Shown here: positions 34,200 through 42,362 of the stretch, in pieces
Numbering within the stretch: position 1 is the stretch's first letter
Layout: each line of letters opens with the position of its first letter
Source: an uncultured Lachnospiraceae bacterium
GTDB lineage: Bacteria; Bacillota; Clostridia; Lachnospirales; Lachnospiraceae
Reading direction: 5' to 3'
Length of the DNA: 62,795 nucleotides
Assembly (NCBI GenBank): GCA_910578345.1
Contig: CAJTRA010000018.1
Span: 1 to 62,795 of the forward strand
Position numbers and translations under genes: made by a program
The notes under the pieces: model-generated
Told to the model about the DNA's origin: nothing
Databases searched by the model: none
Seen by the model: only the letters and a program-made list of their open reading frames with translations

Positions 34200-35131
34200 A
34201 ATATATTTTGATCGATTGTGATCCTGGACATGACGACGCACTCGCGATCCTTACGGCGTATGCGCATCCGGAGGAATTAAGGATTCTTGGCGTTACGACC
34301 ATAGGCGGTAATCAGACGCTTGAGAAGGTGACGGAGAATGCCAGAAGAATTCTGCAGTTTCTTCATGCTGATATCCCGCTTGCTTCCGGACAGGCGGGAC
34401 CGCTTGTAAAGTCTCTGCATACGGCGGAGGATGCACACGGCGAGAGTGGAATGGATGGTCCTGTTTTCGAAAAGGAAGATTATCCGCTTGTTTCAGATAA
34501 CGCGGTCGTTTTTCTGAAAGAGCAGATCATGGCGTGTCCGGAAAAGGTAACGATCGTGGCGATCGGTCCGCTCACGAATATCGCGCTGCTCATGAGAGTT
34601 TATCCTGAGACGAAGGAGAAAATAGACTGCATCAGCATAATGGGAGGCGGTATCGGCCACGGAAACTCCACGGAACTGGCAGAATTCAATATTTACGTAG
34701 ACCCGGAAGCGGCACATATTGTGTTTCATGCGGGCGTTCCGATCGTGATGGCGGGATTGGATGTGACAGAGAAAGCGCTGATCACGGTCAGGGAGATCGA
34801 AAGCCTGAAGGAAAAGGGACGCGTCAGCCGTATGGCGGGTGAACTTCTGGGCTTTTATAATGAGTCCGGCAGACAATATGGATTCACGGACAGTCCGATC
34901 CACGACCTGTGTGCCGTCGCCTATCTGCTGCAGCCTGACCTGTTCCAGGGAGAGTATCAAGCTGTCGATGTGATCACAGAAGAAGGGTGCGCAAGAGGAT
35001 TGACGTTCGCGGACAAACGGCTCATGTGCGATAAAGTCAAAAATGTACTTGTCCTGGAAGAAGTGGATCGGGACAGATTTGCGGCCATGTTGATCGAGGC
35101 GCTGGAGAGACTGGATGAAAGCATAAGTTGA
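34196..35131 (+). CDS. Ribonucleoside hydrolase (IunH/Rih family)
   Basis: A 311-residue Ca2+-dependent N-ribohydrolase that splits nucleosides into ribose and base. The N-terminal metal site DCDPGHDDALAI, GVTTIGGNQ, NIYVDPEAAHIVFHAG and the final IHDLCAVAYL (metal-binding Asp) are all present. Pyrimidine versus purine preference cannot be read. Start: ATG at 34196, preceded by GGAGGTTAGT; an in-frame ATG at 34184 overlaps that site. The region upstream carries three hairpins and a short ORF whose stop overlaps this start. Confidence 0.95.
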   Translation: MKYILIDCDPGHDDALAILTAYAHPEELRILGVTTIGGNQTLEKVTENARRILQFLHADIPLASGQAGPLVKSLHTAEDAHGESGMDGPVFEKEDYPLVSDNAVVFLKEQIMACPEKVTIVAIGPLTNIALLMRVYPETKEKIDCISIMGGGIGHGNSTELAEFNIYVDPEAAHIVFHAGVPIVMAGLDVTEKALITVREIESLKEKGRVSRMAGELLGFYNESGRQYGFTDSPIHDLCAVAYLLQPDLFQGEYQAVDVITEEGCARGLTFADKRLMCDKVKNVLVLEEVDRDRFAAMLIEALERLDESIS

Positions 35132-35185
35132 AAAAAGCAGTATTAAAAGCAGGTTTGCGATAGACATGGGGATGAGTAAGAAACA

Positions 35186-35224
35186 GACGGCAGGGAAGCC
35201 AGGTATATGGCCTTCTCTGCCGTC
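35186..35224 (+). terminator. Hairpin after the nucleoside hydrolase
   Basis: Stem GACGGCAG/CTGCCGTC (35186-35193 with 35217-35224), extended inside by GAAG/CTTC. It lacks a T tract, so it may be a stabilising hairpin or a weak terminator. Confidence 0.5.
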
Positions 35225-35304
35225 CGCATATCCGGGTTCTGCCTGTTCCCTTTAGGAAATATTTCCTCTTATCCAAGTTCGCGCAGCAAAGCAAGCGAGT
35301 CTCG

Positions 35305-35325
35305 AAAACGAGCATAACTCGTTTT
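35305..35325 (-). terminator. Terminator of the nitroreductase gene
   Basis: Perfect 8-bp dyad AAAACGAG/CTCGTTTT (35305-35312 with 35318-35325) with a 5-nt loop. On the minus strand it ends in TTTT and overlaps the nitroreductase stop codon. It may also stop readthrough from the + strand. Confidence 0.7.
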
Positions 35326-35857
35326 ATGATAGATACGTGATCTGTGCGTCCGCATCATAAGTATGCGGTTCTTTGGTGACTGCCTTATGACCGAAAGCGA
35401 TGGCGATTTCATACTCGTAATTTTCGGGGAGTTTCAGCGCTTTGGAGAAATATTCTTTCTTCTCCCCTCTGAGGGCGTCATAGATACAGCCGATGATCAG
35501 ATTGCCAAGGCCTAAGTCCTCTGCGGCAAGAGCCATATTCTCGACAGCAATGCCGGCATCTAAGGCGCTCCAGCGGTAAGAGCTGTCGGCGCTCAGCAAG
35601 ATCACAACGGGCGCCTCGTAATAGAAATTATGTTCCAGTTTCGTAAGATCGCGCAGCCGGTTCTTCTCTGCTTCGAGCTCTGCAAGAATCGGATGGTCGC
35701 CTTTTAATACCGTGAAATGAATCTCCTGTCTGTTGGCCGCCGTCGGCGCCTGCAGTCCGGCGTGAAGCAGTGTCTGCAGCTCCGCATCAGTCAGGTTCTC
35801 TGGGGTGTAGCCTCTGGTAGAACTTCTCTTCTTGATCGTTTCGATCACATTGCTCAT
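35324..35857 (-). CDS. Nitroreductase family protein
   Basis: A 177-residue FMN-dependent oxidoreductase of the nitroreductase superfamily. The N-terminal RSSTRGY FMN-phosphate motif, LQAPTAANRQ (APS-type) and AAEDLGLGNLIIG are present. Length matches small clostridial members. Physiological substrate unknown. Start: ATG at 35857 with AAGGAGGAC upstream. It is a single-gene unit, convergent with the nucleoside hydrolase gene. Confidence 0.93.
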   Translation of the reverse strand: MSNVIETIKKRSSTRGYTPENLTDAELQTLLHAGLQAPTAANRQEIHFTVLKGDHPILAELEAEKNRLRDLTKLEHNFYYEAPVVILLSADSSYRWSALDAGIAVENMALAAEDLGLGNLIIGCIYDALRGEKKEYFSKALKLPENYEYEIAIAFGHKAVTKEPHTYDADAQITYLS

Positions 35858-36019
35858 GGTAGTCCTCCTTCTTATAAGAATGTGTCAGATATAGTTTTAT
35901 GTATTATAGCAAAACCATTTATAGGTGTAAAGTGTGTCCGCAGGAGAAGCATATCATGTCAGACGCTGTGTCATGGCTTAATTATGATCATCCAGAGATG
36001 TAAATAGAGAAATAATAAC

Positions 36020-36080
36020 TTGACATATATCGACGTCCTATATATAATAAAAATACATTATATATAGGATGTCGATATAT
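36020..36080 (+). promoter_or_regulatory. Consensus promoter inside a 24-bp inverted-repeat operator
   Basis: Perfect promoter: TTGACA (36020-36025), 17-bp spacer, TATAAT (36043-36048). The left arm 36025-36048 and right arm 36057-36080 are inverted repeats matching at 23 of 24 positions, around an 8-bp spacer. The arm begins ATATATCGAC and covers spacer and -10. It is presumably the autoregulatory operator of the PadR gene starting at 36102. Confidence 0.9.
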
Positions 36081-36101
36081 AAGAAAAGGAGAGAAAACAA
36101 T

Positions 36102-36428
36102 ATGGCAATAGACAAATCATTGATCTCAGGGAGTACCGCGATGTTGATCCTTCGTTTACTGGAAGAAAAGGACAGATACGGATATGAGATGATCGAGACG
36201 CTGGAGCAAAAGTCGAATCATGTTTTTACCTTAAAAGCGGGGACGCTCTATCCACTGCTGCATTCTCTGGAGGAGAAGAACTACCTGACATCCTATGAGA
36301 GTCCGGTGAACGGGAAACTGCGCAAATATTACAGCATCACGAAAGAGGGCAGGAAATATTTGAAATCCAGGAAAGAAGAATGGCAGGAATATCAGACCGC
36401 AGTGCTGAATGTGCTTTATGTAGGATAG
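36102..36428 (+). CDS. PadR family transcriptional repressor
   Basis: A 108-residue winged-helix regulator of the PadR-s1 type, usually autorepressing and relieved by a ligand. N-terminal helices STAMLILRLLEEKDRYGYEMI, recognition-helix region LKAGTLYPLLHSLEEKNYL and wing KYYSITKEGRKYL are typical. It lacks the long C-terminal helix of larger PadR proteins. Start: ATG at 36102, 9 nt after AAAGGAG. The promoter is embedded in a large inverted repeat, and the next gene, 55 nt on, has an N-terminal HAAS-like domain, the usual partner of PadR regulators. Confidence 0.94.
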   Translation: MAIDKSLISGSTAMLILRLLEEKDRYGYEMIETLEQKSNHVFTLKAGTLYPLLHSLEEKNYLTSYESPVNGKLRKYYSITKEGRKYLKSRKEEWQEYQTAVLNVLYVG

Positions 36429-36483
36429 AAAGGTTCTGAAATGCAAGGAGCAGTAAAACGACAGGAAAGGAAGGGACAGACAG

Positions 36484-37845
36484 ATGGAAGAATATATAAG
36501 AAAGATCACAGAACAGATCCGCTGTGTCAGGGCGCGGGAGTCTGTGGCCAAAGAATTGTCAGATCATATTCTGGATCAGGCAGCCGCTTATGAAGAACAG
36601 GGAGAGGCGCATGAGGCGGCAGTCGGAAAGGCAGTCCATGAGATGGGAGATCCCGTGGAGGTTGGTGTGGCGCTTGACCGGATCCACAGGCCGCAGATGG
36701 ATGTGAAATTGATTGTTATGGTGCTGGTATTCAGCATTGGGGGATTATTCCTGCAATTAATCATAAGTAGTTATTCGTCGTCTGCATTGAATGATTCCAG
36801 AGTTTTTTTGAGCCAATTTGGCAGGCAGAGTCTGATTCTTCTGGTGTCATTTGGCGTGATGGCAGGTATGTATTTTCTGGATTATAGCTTTATTGGGCGG
36901 TATGCCATGATGATCTATTGGGGGATGAGCGTGTTATTTTTGCTGTTAAAGATCAATGGGAGAGAGACGAATGGCAGAATACCGCTCCTGCTGATGTTAG
37001 TTTATCTCTATCTGCCGGTCTATGCGGGTATCCTATATCAACTGCGGGGAAAAGGGTATCGTGCAATCCTGCAGGCCGTGGGAATGCTGCTATTGACGGC
37101 GGTGATCAGCTATTATTGCTCCGGTCTTCTGCATGCCGCCCTGGCAGTGTATGGGATGCAGACAGTCCTGCTTATCCTGGCGATCCATAAGGGGTGGTTT
37201 CAGGTGAAACAGAAGGAAGCATTCGTGATCGTCCTGGCCATTCTGGTGATCTTACCGTTAGCGATGGGATTGTTTTCTCTGGTAACTGATTTCGGAGAGA
37301 ATCAGTTCAGGATGCACAGGATTCATGCGTGGCTGCACCCGGAGGAGAGTCCTTATGAGGCCGGGTATACGTATCTGTGGATCCGGGATATGCTGGCGCA
37401 GGCCAAATGGATCGGTGCTTCCGGCGCTTTTCCCTATGAGGGGATTGTCTGGACACCTGGCCTGGATCCCTTTATCCTATTGGAGATTATCTGCAGCTTC
37501 GGCATTTTGGCCGGCCTTTTGGTGATCTTTTCGTTTGCAATTGTGTTGGTGCATGCATTTTCGATCGTGAGGCGTCAGAAGAATCAACTTGGCTTCATGA
37601 TTGCCGCCGCCTGTTTTGTCGTATTTCTGGATAACTGCGTCGAAGGGATCCTGATCAACAGCGGGTATTATCCTGTGACAAGCTTACAAGTGCCTTTCCT
37701 GTCCTATGGGGCTGGGGCGACAATCACATATGCGGTTCTGGTCGGGTTGCTGCTCAGTATTCATCGCAATGAGAAGATCCTCACAGACAATGCATCGATG
37801 AGCCATCCGGCGTGGAGACTGTGTGTCAGATTGGAGAAACGGTAA
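36484..37845 (+). CDS. HAAS-like domain fused to a SEDS (FtsW/RodA/SpoVE) membrane protein
   Basis: A 453-residue polytopic protein. Residues 1-70 form a helical HAAS/DUF1700-type domain (DHILDQAAAYEEQGEAHEAA, AVHEMGDPVEVG). From ~74 come about ten TM helices of the SEDS family: LQVPFLSYGAGATITYAVLVG near the C terminus matches the SEDS PFVSYGGS motif, and D328 in TPGLDPFILLE aligns with the extracellular catalytic Asp of RodA. SEDS proteins polymerise peptidoglycan glycan strands with a cognate bPBP; none is encoded here. PadR control suggests induction by an envelope or drug signal (inference). Start: ATG at 36484 after AGGAAAGGAAGGGA. Its end overlaps the convergent GNAT gene by 20 nt. Confidence 0.85.
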   Translation: MEEYIRKITEQIRCVRARESVAKELSDHILDQAAAYEEQGEAHEAAVGKAVHEMGDPVEVGVALDRIHRPQMDVKLIVMVLVFSIGGLFLQLIISSYSSSALNDSRVFLSQFGRQSLILLVSFGVMAGMYFLDYSFIGRYAMMIYWGMSVLFLLLKINGRETNGRIPLLLMLVYLYLPVYAGILYQLRGKGYRAILQAVGMLLLTAVISYYCSGLLHAALAVYGMQTVLLILAIHKGWFQVKQKEAFVIVLAILVILPLAMGLFSLVTDFGENQFRMHRIHAWLHPEESPYEAGYTYLWIRDMLAQAKWIGASGAFPYEGIVWTPGLDPFILLEIICSFGILAGLLVIFSFAIVLVHAFSIVRRQKNQLGFMIAAACFVVFLDNCVEGILINSGYYPVTSLQVPFLSYGAGATITYAVLVGLLLSIHRNEKILTDNASMSHPAWRLCVRLEKR

Positions 37846-38341
37846 GGGCGCGTCCCATGCAGAGGGATTCTGGCATATCTTTATAGGCGCCGTAGTTCTT
37901 GATCTGTTCGAAGCCGTAACGCTGGTAGAGGCGCACAGAGGCTGACAGGAATTCTCCTGTTTCTAAGAGCATATACTGGAATCCCATCTTCTCAGCCTGG
38001 GTGATCAGATGCGAGAGCATCTGTCCGCCTATGTTACGGCCGCGGTAGGATTTCCTCACGAATACGCGCTTGACTTCGACTTCCTGTTCAGAATATCTGC
38101 GGAGTGCGGCGCAGCCCACAGCAGTCTGACCGTCATAGGCAAGTACCACATGATCCATGGTAGCAAGCACATTAAATTTCTTATATTTTTCCCTTTTATC
38201 CTCGCCGCCGATCGCCCTGTTGAGGAAGCGGTCAAGTTCCTGACATAATGTAAGGAAATCAGGGTGGTCGCAGGGAACTTGCTGTAGGATAACAGCAGGC
38301 GAAGCGTGGTCTGTTACGTTTGAAACGGATTCATTGGTCAT
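37826..38341 (-). CDS. GNAT family N-acetyltransferase
   Basis: A 171-residue acetyl-CoA-dependent acyltransferase. Motif A is visible as VEVKRVFVRKSYRGRNIGGQML (acetyl-CoA pyrophosphate loop RGRNIGG), and the C-terminal VRLYQRYGFEQI is typical. Substrate unknown. Start: ATG at 38341 with GAGGTA on the minus strand; the frame extends to 38452 but that part lies within the upstream gene. Its start overlaps the stop of the CPBP protease gene by 11 nt: last gene of the xpaC-telA-CPBP-GNAT operon. Confidence 0.92.
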   Translation of the reverse strand: MTNESVSNVTDHASPAVILQQVPCDHPDFLTLCQELDRFLNRAIGGEDKREKYKKFNVLATMDHVVLAYDGQTAVGCAALRRYSEQEVEVKRVFVRKSYRGRNIGGQMLSHLITQAEKMGFQYMLLETGEFLSASVRLYQRYGFEQIKNYGAYKDMPESLCMGRALTVSPI

Positions 38342-39347
38342 CGTCAATACCTCGGAATTCTTTACTAAGCAGGAAGAGTCCAAACAAAATGCTGTTGAGA
38401 AGCGGCATCCAAAGAATATGCGGCATGGTTGTGCTGGTGTTGGCATACACAAATGACAGGTTATTATTCAGATAGTGCAGGATTACAGGCACCCAGATAT
38501 TGTTGGTCTTGTTGTACGCCCAGGCGAAGAAGATACCCAGTGTCACACAGCTTATGATCCGAAGGACGTTGCTGGAGAGTCCGGCGTCCGGAGTAGTATA
38601 GTAGAAAAAGTCTAGGAAGATGTGCCATATTCCCCAGGCTGCTCCCAACAGCAGAACACCCCTGCGCGGACCGAAACGTTTCTGGAGAATAGGCTGTAAG
38701 TAATACCGCCATCCATACTCTTCTCCGAGAAAAGGCGCGAAAGTGCAGAGTAATCGAAACGGTGCGATGAGCAGGGCGATTGTAGCAGCAGGATCTTGCA
38801 GCATTTCTAAGATAAAACCCGGCTGGCCGTCCAGAAGATAGAGAAGGGCGGCCCGGCCAAAGTACAGGATCAGAAAAACAAGAAGACAGAAAACAGAAGA
38901 TTTTGACTGTTTCCAGGAAAGTCCGTAAGCATCCCTTCGCTGCTTTCCGGCAAGCAGCAGTGTGGTCAGGCAGAGGAGCGAGCCGCCTATGCTCACATAC
39001 TCAGTAAACAGCAGCCACATGGAAACTGCCCGGCCATGGAACATGACCGTTTGTTCTGGTGCGACGACCGACAGCACTGCACAAAGGATCATCAGAGCAG
39101 TCAAGCACAGGAAACTGAAATAAAACCACCTTGGCACAAGAGAGTCTTTCCACTGTGTAACCAGGTAAGCCAGCATGACGCCGGCGGCGGGACAGAACAT
39201 CTGGGCCATAGGAAAGGGTGTCATTTCTTCTGGCATCATGGAGATTGTACTGCCGTACCAGAGTAGAAGCCCCATCACGTATGGGATTCCGTAAGCAGGC
39301 AGAAGAAAAATAAGAAGCTGCTTTTTGGTTTTCGAGGGATTTGTCAT
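38331..39347 (-). CDS. CPBP family intramembrane metalloprotease (CAAX/Abi type)
   Basis: A 338-residue membrane protein with about eight TM helices. The CPBP/Abi signature is present: FLGEEYGWRYYLQP (EE-x3-R) and AAWGIWHIFLDFF (H-x3), with a later ILHYLNNN. Family members are intramembrane proteases, some conferring bacteriocin self-immunity. Start: ATG at 39347, 19 nt after telA; weak AGGA ribosome site. The downstream GNAT start overlaps its stop. Confidence 0.92.
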   Translation of the reverse strand: MTNPSKTKKQLLIFLLPAYGIPYVMGLLLWYGSTISMMPEEMTPFPMAQMFCPAAGVMLAYLVTQWKDSLVPRWFYFSFLCLTALMILCAVLSVVAPEQTVMFHGRAVSMWLLFTEYVSIGGSLLCLTTLLLAGKQRRDAYGLSWKQSKSSVFCLLVFLILYFGRAALLYLLDGQPGFILEMLQDPAATIALLIAPFRLLCTFAPFLGEEYGWRYYLQPILQKRFGPRRGVLLLGAAWGIWHIFLDFFYYTTPDAGLSSNVLRIISCVTLGIFFAWAYNKTNNIWVPVILHYLNNNLSFVYANTSTTMPHILWMPLLNSILFGLFLLSKEFRGIDDDQ

Positions 39348-39366
39348 AGGTCGCTATCCTGCCTTT

Positions 39367-40518
39367 CTACCGGGAAGAACGGCTGACGGCAAGGAGCTTC
39401 TGGCGCATCTCATCCTCGATGCGGACAAGTTCGGTTTCCGCACTGCGTCGTTTGGCGCGTCCCTCTTCCTGGATCTTCATGACCTCGTCTAACGTGCTGA
39501 TGAGAGTCTGGTTGGTGGCAGTGAGCGTTTCGATATCCACGATACCCCGCTCACTTTCCCTGGCGGTTTCGATGGTGGCGCTCTTAAGCGCTTCCGCATT
39601 TTTCTTCAGAAGGGCGTTGGTCATATCCGTCACTTCCTTCTGGGCTCTGGCGGCTTCACTGGAGTGGTTAAGACCGATAGCGATCACCATCTGGCTTTTC
39701 CAGAGAGGAATGGTATTCACAAGCGTGGAGTGGATCTTTTCCGACATGGCGGTATCGTTACTCTGAATTAGACGGATCTGAGGCGCCATCTGCATTGCGA
39801 TCGTTCTGGTCAGCTCCAGATCATAGATTTTCTTCTCAAAACGCTCGCACATAGCAGCGTAATCGTTGGCCGCCTGGGTGTCCTCCGGGAGAGAACTCTG
39901 CTCGGCTTTCTTTAAAAGCGCCGGAAGATCCACGGTCCTTGCCTGATTCAGTTTCTGCTTGCCGGCCAGGATGTACATGGAAAGCTCTTTGAAATAATTG
40001 AGATTCAGCTCATACATCTTGTCTAACATGGCGGCGTCTTTGAGCAAGGTTACCTGGTGATCTTCCATGACTTTGCAGATTCTGTTGACATTGGCTTCTG
40101 CCTTGTCGTATTTGATCTTCATGCTTTCCAGCTTATTGCTGCTCTTCTTGAGGAATCCGAAAAGCCCTTTTTCCTCTTCCTCGCCAAAATCTTTTAGTTC
40201 CGTGACTACGTCCGCTAACATCTGGCCGATCTCACCCATATCTTTCGTCCGCACGTTATTTAAGGCGCTCTCTGAGAAATCCGCGATCTTTTTCTGGCTG
40301 CCTGCACCATACTGCATCACCATTTGTGTGTTGGTGATATCGATCTGGGCTGCAAAGTCGTCCACGATTTTCTGCTCCTGCGGGGTCAGCACCACTTCAG
40401 GGATTTGAGGCTCTTCCTCCACCACGGAGAGGGCGGCAGAGTCCGCCGTTTCTGCTTGCTCAAAAGGCGACAGCGTCAGAGAAGGCGCTTCTTTTAACAT
40501 TTCATCCAGATGATTCAT
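39367..40518 (-). CDS. telA: TelA family (toxic anion resistance) protein
   Basis: A 383-residue cytoplasmic, largely helical coiled-coil protein of the TelA/KlaA family, linked to tellurite and envelope-stress resistance though its biochemical role is unknown. Family-like stretches: QYGAGSQKKIADFSESALNN, FLKKSSNKLESMKIKYDKAE and the C-terminal IVDIETLTATNQTLISTLDE. Start: ATG at 40518 after GGAGGAA; the longer frame to 40557 lacks family similarity. It follows xpaC by 53 nt, the usual pairing. Confidence 0.95.
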   Translation of the reverse strand: MNHLDEMLKEAPSLTLSPFEQAETADSAALSVVEEEPQIPEVVLTPQEQKIVDDFAAQIDITNTQMVMQYGAGSQKKIADFSESALNNVRTKDMGEIGQMLADVVTELKDFGEEEEKGLFGFLKKSSNKLESMKIKYDKAEANVNRICKVMEDHQVTLLKDAAMLDKMYELNLNYFKELSMYILAGKQKLNQARTVDLPALLKKAEQSSLPEDTQAANDYAAMCERFEKKIYDLELTRTIAMQMAPQIRLIQSNDTAMSEKIHSTLVNTIPLWKSQMVIAIGLNHSSEAARAQKEVTDMTNALLKKNAEALKSATIETARESERGIVDIETLTATNQTLISTLDEVMKIQEEGRAKRRSAETELVRIEDEMRQKLLAVSRSSR

Positions 40519-40571
40519 TTTAGGTTCCTCCCTTTTTGTAATAGTTGGTCTGTCCAATGATTCCGGTATTG

Positions 40572-42020
40572 CTACTGGCTGCCTGTAAGATCTATCTCAT
40601 TCATCAGTCCTTCGCGGGCCAGCATAGTCTTTAATACTTGTGCGTCTGTGGTCGCATCCAGCACAGCGTCCTGGAACAGATTGTTTAACAGTTCAGTAAA
40701 AGCCTGGTTGATGGTATCCAGCGTGTTTTCAATCTCGGCCTTGGCGGAAAGAATATCGTCTCCAGGCGTACTTACCCGGTCAAATTCCTCATAGGCTTCC
40801 ACCAGTTTTAACGTGGTGGGAAGATAATAGTTCATCAGTTTATGCATACGGTGCATCTGTTCCGGATGTTCCCGTACACTGTCGAAAAGATCTTTTAGCA
40901 GATTTTCCATACGGGACAATTTGGCGGAGATGACTTCTCCGGGAATCTGATCGTTCAGAAGCCTGAGCTTGCGGATACATTCCATTCCTTCAGCGACCAT
41001 GGCGTTCAGTTCTGCATCCGGTTCTGGGAGATCTGCCGTCTGTCTGTGGTCCGGCTCCGCATCTTTCTGCGTTTCGGCTTCCCGAAGCCTGCGGTTGTTT
41101 TCTGTCTCTAAGTATTGCTGGTAGATGGTATCATTTAACATAAAGCAGGTTTTCTTTTCATCCAGATGACCCTCTGGAAATATTCCCAACGTTATCATTT
41201 TCTGCAGATTTCTGATCACCTGGCGTTTTTTTTGTCCGGTACTTCTGGCCAGATGCTCGATCTCGCCGTAGAGATGGCGTCCGCACAGTACGGCATATCG
41301 CTCTGCCAGTTTAAGGCGTCTGCGTTGTCCGATGCCCAGCCGGATCATGCCGGCAAATAGTACGAGAAAGAACAGATTAATGATCCATCCCGATGGGCCG
41401 GAAGAGTCATTTGTCAGAAGAAGCGTAAAGTGAAAAAAGGTGATTAGAATCGTTACGCCCAGACCGATACCGCCGAATGCCTGATACAGGACATTTGATA
41501 CATTTCCGACTTTCTTAAACTGGTAGGGGACGAGGGCCGTACTGTTCTCATAAGGGTTGACCTGGTATTTCTGCCGGGCTTGTAAGCGCGCGTTCTCCTG
41601 TCTGCGTGCCTGATCCTGCCTGCGCATCTGTTCTCTGGTCAGTCGCTGCGCCTTATGCGTCTGTTTTGTCTGCTGCCAGCCTGTCTGCGTTTGTGTCTCG
41701 TGAGTCTGTCCTGCGTTCTGCCAGCCTGTCTGTGTTTGTGTTCCGTTTGTCTGTCCTGCGCTCTGCCAGTTTGTCTGCGTTTGCGTTCTGCCTGCCTGTC
41801 CCGTATTCTGGCGGCGGTTTTCCTGCGTCTGCTGCTGCGTCTTTTTAGGTGCTTCCACGTAATCCGTGAAAGAGATATGCTTTCCTACTTCATTCAGGGC
41901 ATTTATCACACTCTGGGAGACCAGTCTGTTTAAGTCGCTATAATCCCCGCCCTGTAAGGCGTCTGACAGGGCGTCCATGATCTGTTCCCCCATATTGCGC
42001 TCATTCTGATTGTCTTTCAT
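40572..42020 (-). CDS. xpaC: XpaC family protein (5-bromo-4-chloroindolyl phosphate hydrolysis)
   Basis: A 482-residue protein: N-terminal helical segment, a Gln/Thr-rich low-complexity stretch with a 15-residue repeat (TQTQTGWQ-type, ~79-123), a basic helix (~124-150), two hydrophobic segments (~185-208 and ~215-235), and a C-terminal XpaC helical domain (~330-480). XpaC-family proteins usually sit beside telA; function is poorly understood. Start: ATG at 42020 after GAGGA. First gene of a four-gene minus-strand operon. Confidence 0.88.
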   Translation of the reverse strand: MKDNQNERNMGEQIMDALSDALQGGDYSDLNRLVSQSVINALNEVGKHISFTDYVEAPKKTQQQTQENRRQNTGQAGRTQTQTNWQSAGQTNGTQTQTGWQNAGQTHETQTQTGWQQTKQTHKAQRLTREQMRRQDQARRQENARLQARQKYQVNPYENSTALVPYQFKKVGNVSNVLYQAFGGIGLGVTILITFFHFTLLLTNDSSGPSGWIINLFFLVLFAGMIRLGIGQRRRLKLAERYAVLCGRHLYGEIEHLARSTGQKKRQVIRNLQKMITLGIFPEGHLDEKKTCFMLNDTIYQQYLETENNRRLREAETQKDAEPDHRQTADLPEPDAELNAMVAEGMECIRKLRLLNDQIPGEVISAKLSRMENLLKDLFDSVREHPEQMHRMHKLMNYYLPTTLKLVEAYEEFDRVSTPGDDILSAKAEIENTLDTINQAFTELLNNLFQDAVLDATTDAQVLKTMLAREGLMNEIDLTGSQ

Positions 42021-42196
42021 CTAAATAAATCCTCGCTGTGTCTGATCGTATCGTCACCGACGTTATAAATAGAAAACCCTTAAACTTTATTATCACACAT
42101 TGGGCGTTATTTCGCAATCAATTTCATGAAAAATACAACACAGGGCTGTTTCATAGAACAGGTCTGCGTTAGAACCATGTCTGCACGTTCTTTGAA

Positions 42197-42210
42197 TGGA
42201 ATCGATTTCA
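42197..42210. promoter_or_regulatory. cre/LacI-type operator 1
   Basis: TGGAATCGATTTCA, a near palindrome centred on CG. It fits the CcpA cre consensus TGWAANCGNTNWCA except at position 3, and equally fits a LacI-family operator. It lies in the 342-bp gap between the divergent xpaC operon and the HAD gene. A TATAAT at 42245-42250 has no well-spaced -35. Confidence 0.6.
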
Positions 42211-42362
42211 GCATGTTGTCATAAATTATGTAGATGAATTTATTTATAATGTCAATTTACAAAAGAAAACAGAATAGATAAGATAAAGATAAAATGAAAT
42301 TGATCACACAGGAAATAATGGGTTTTGCCAAATGACGATCACACGGGAAAGAGGGGATGCAG

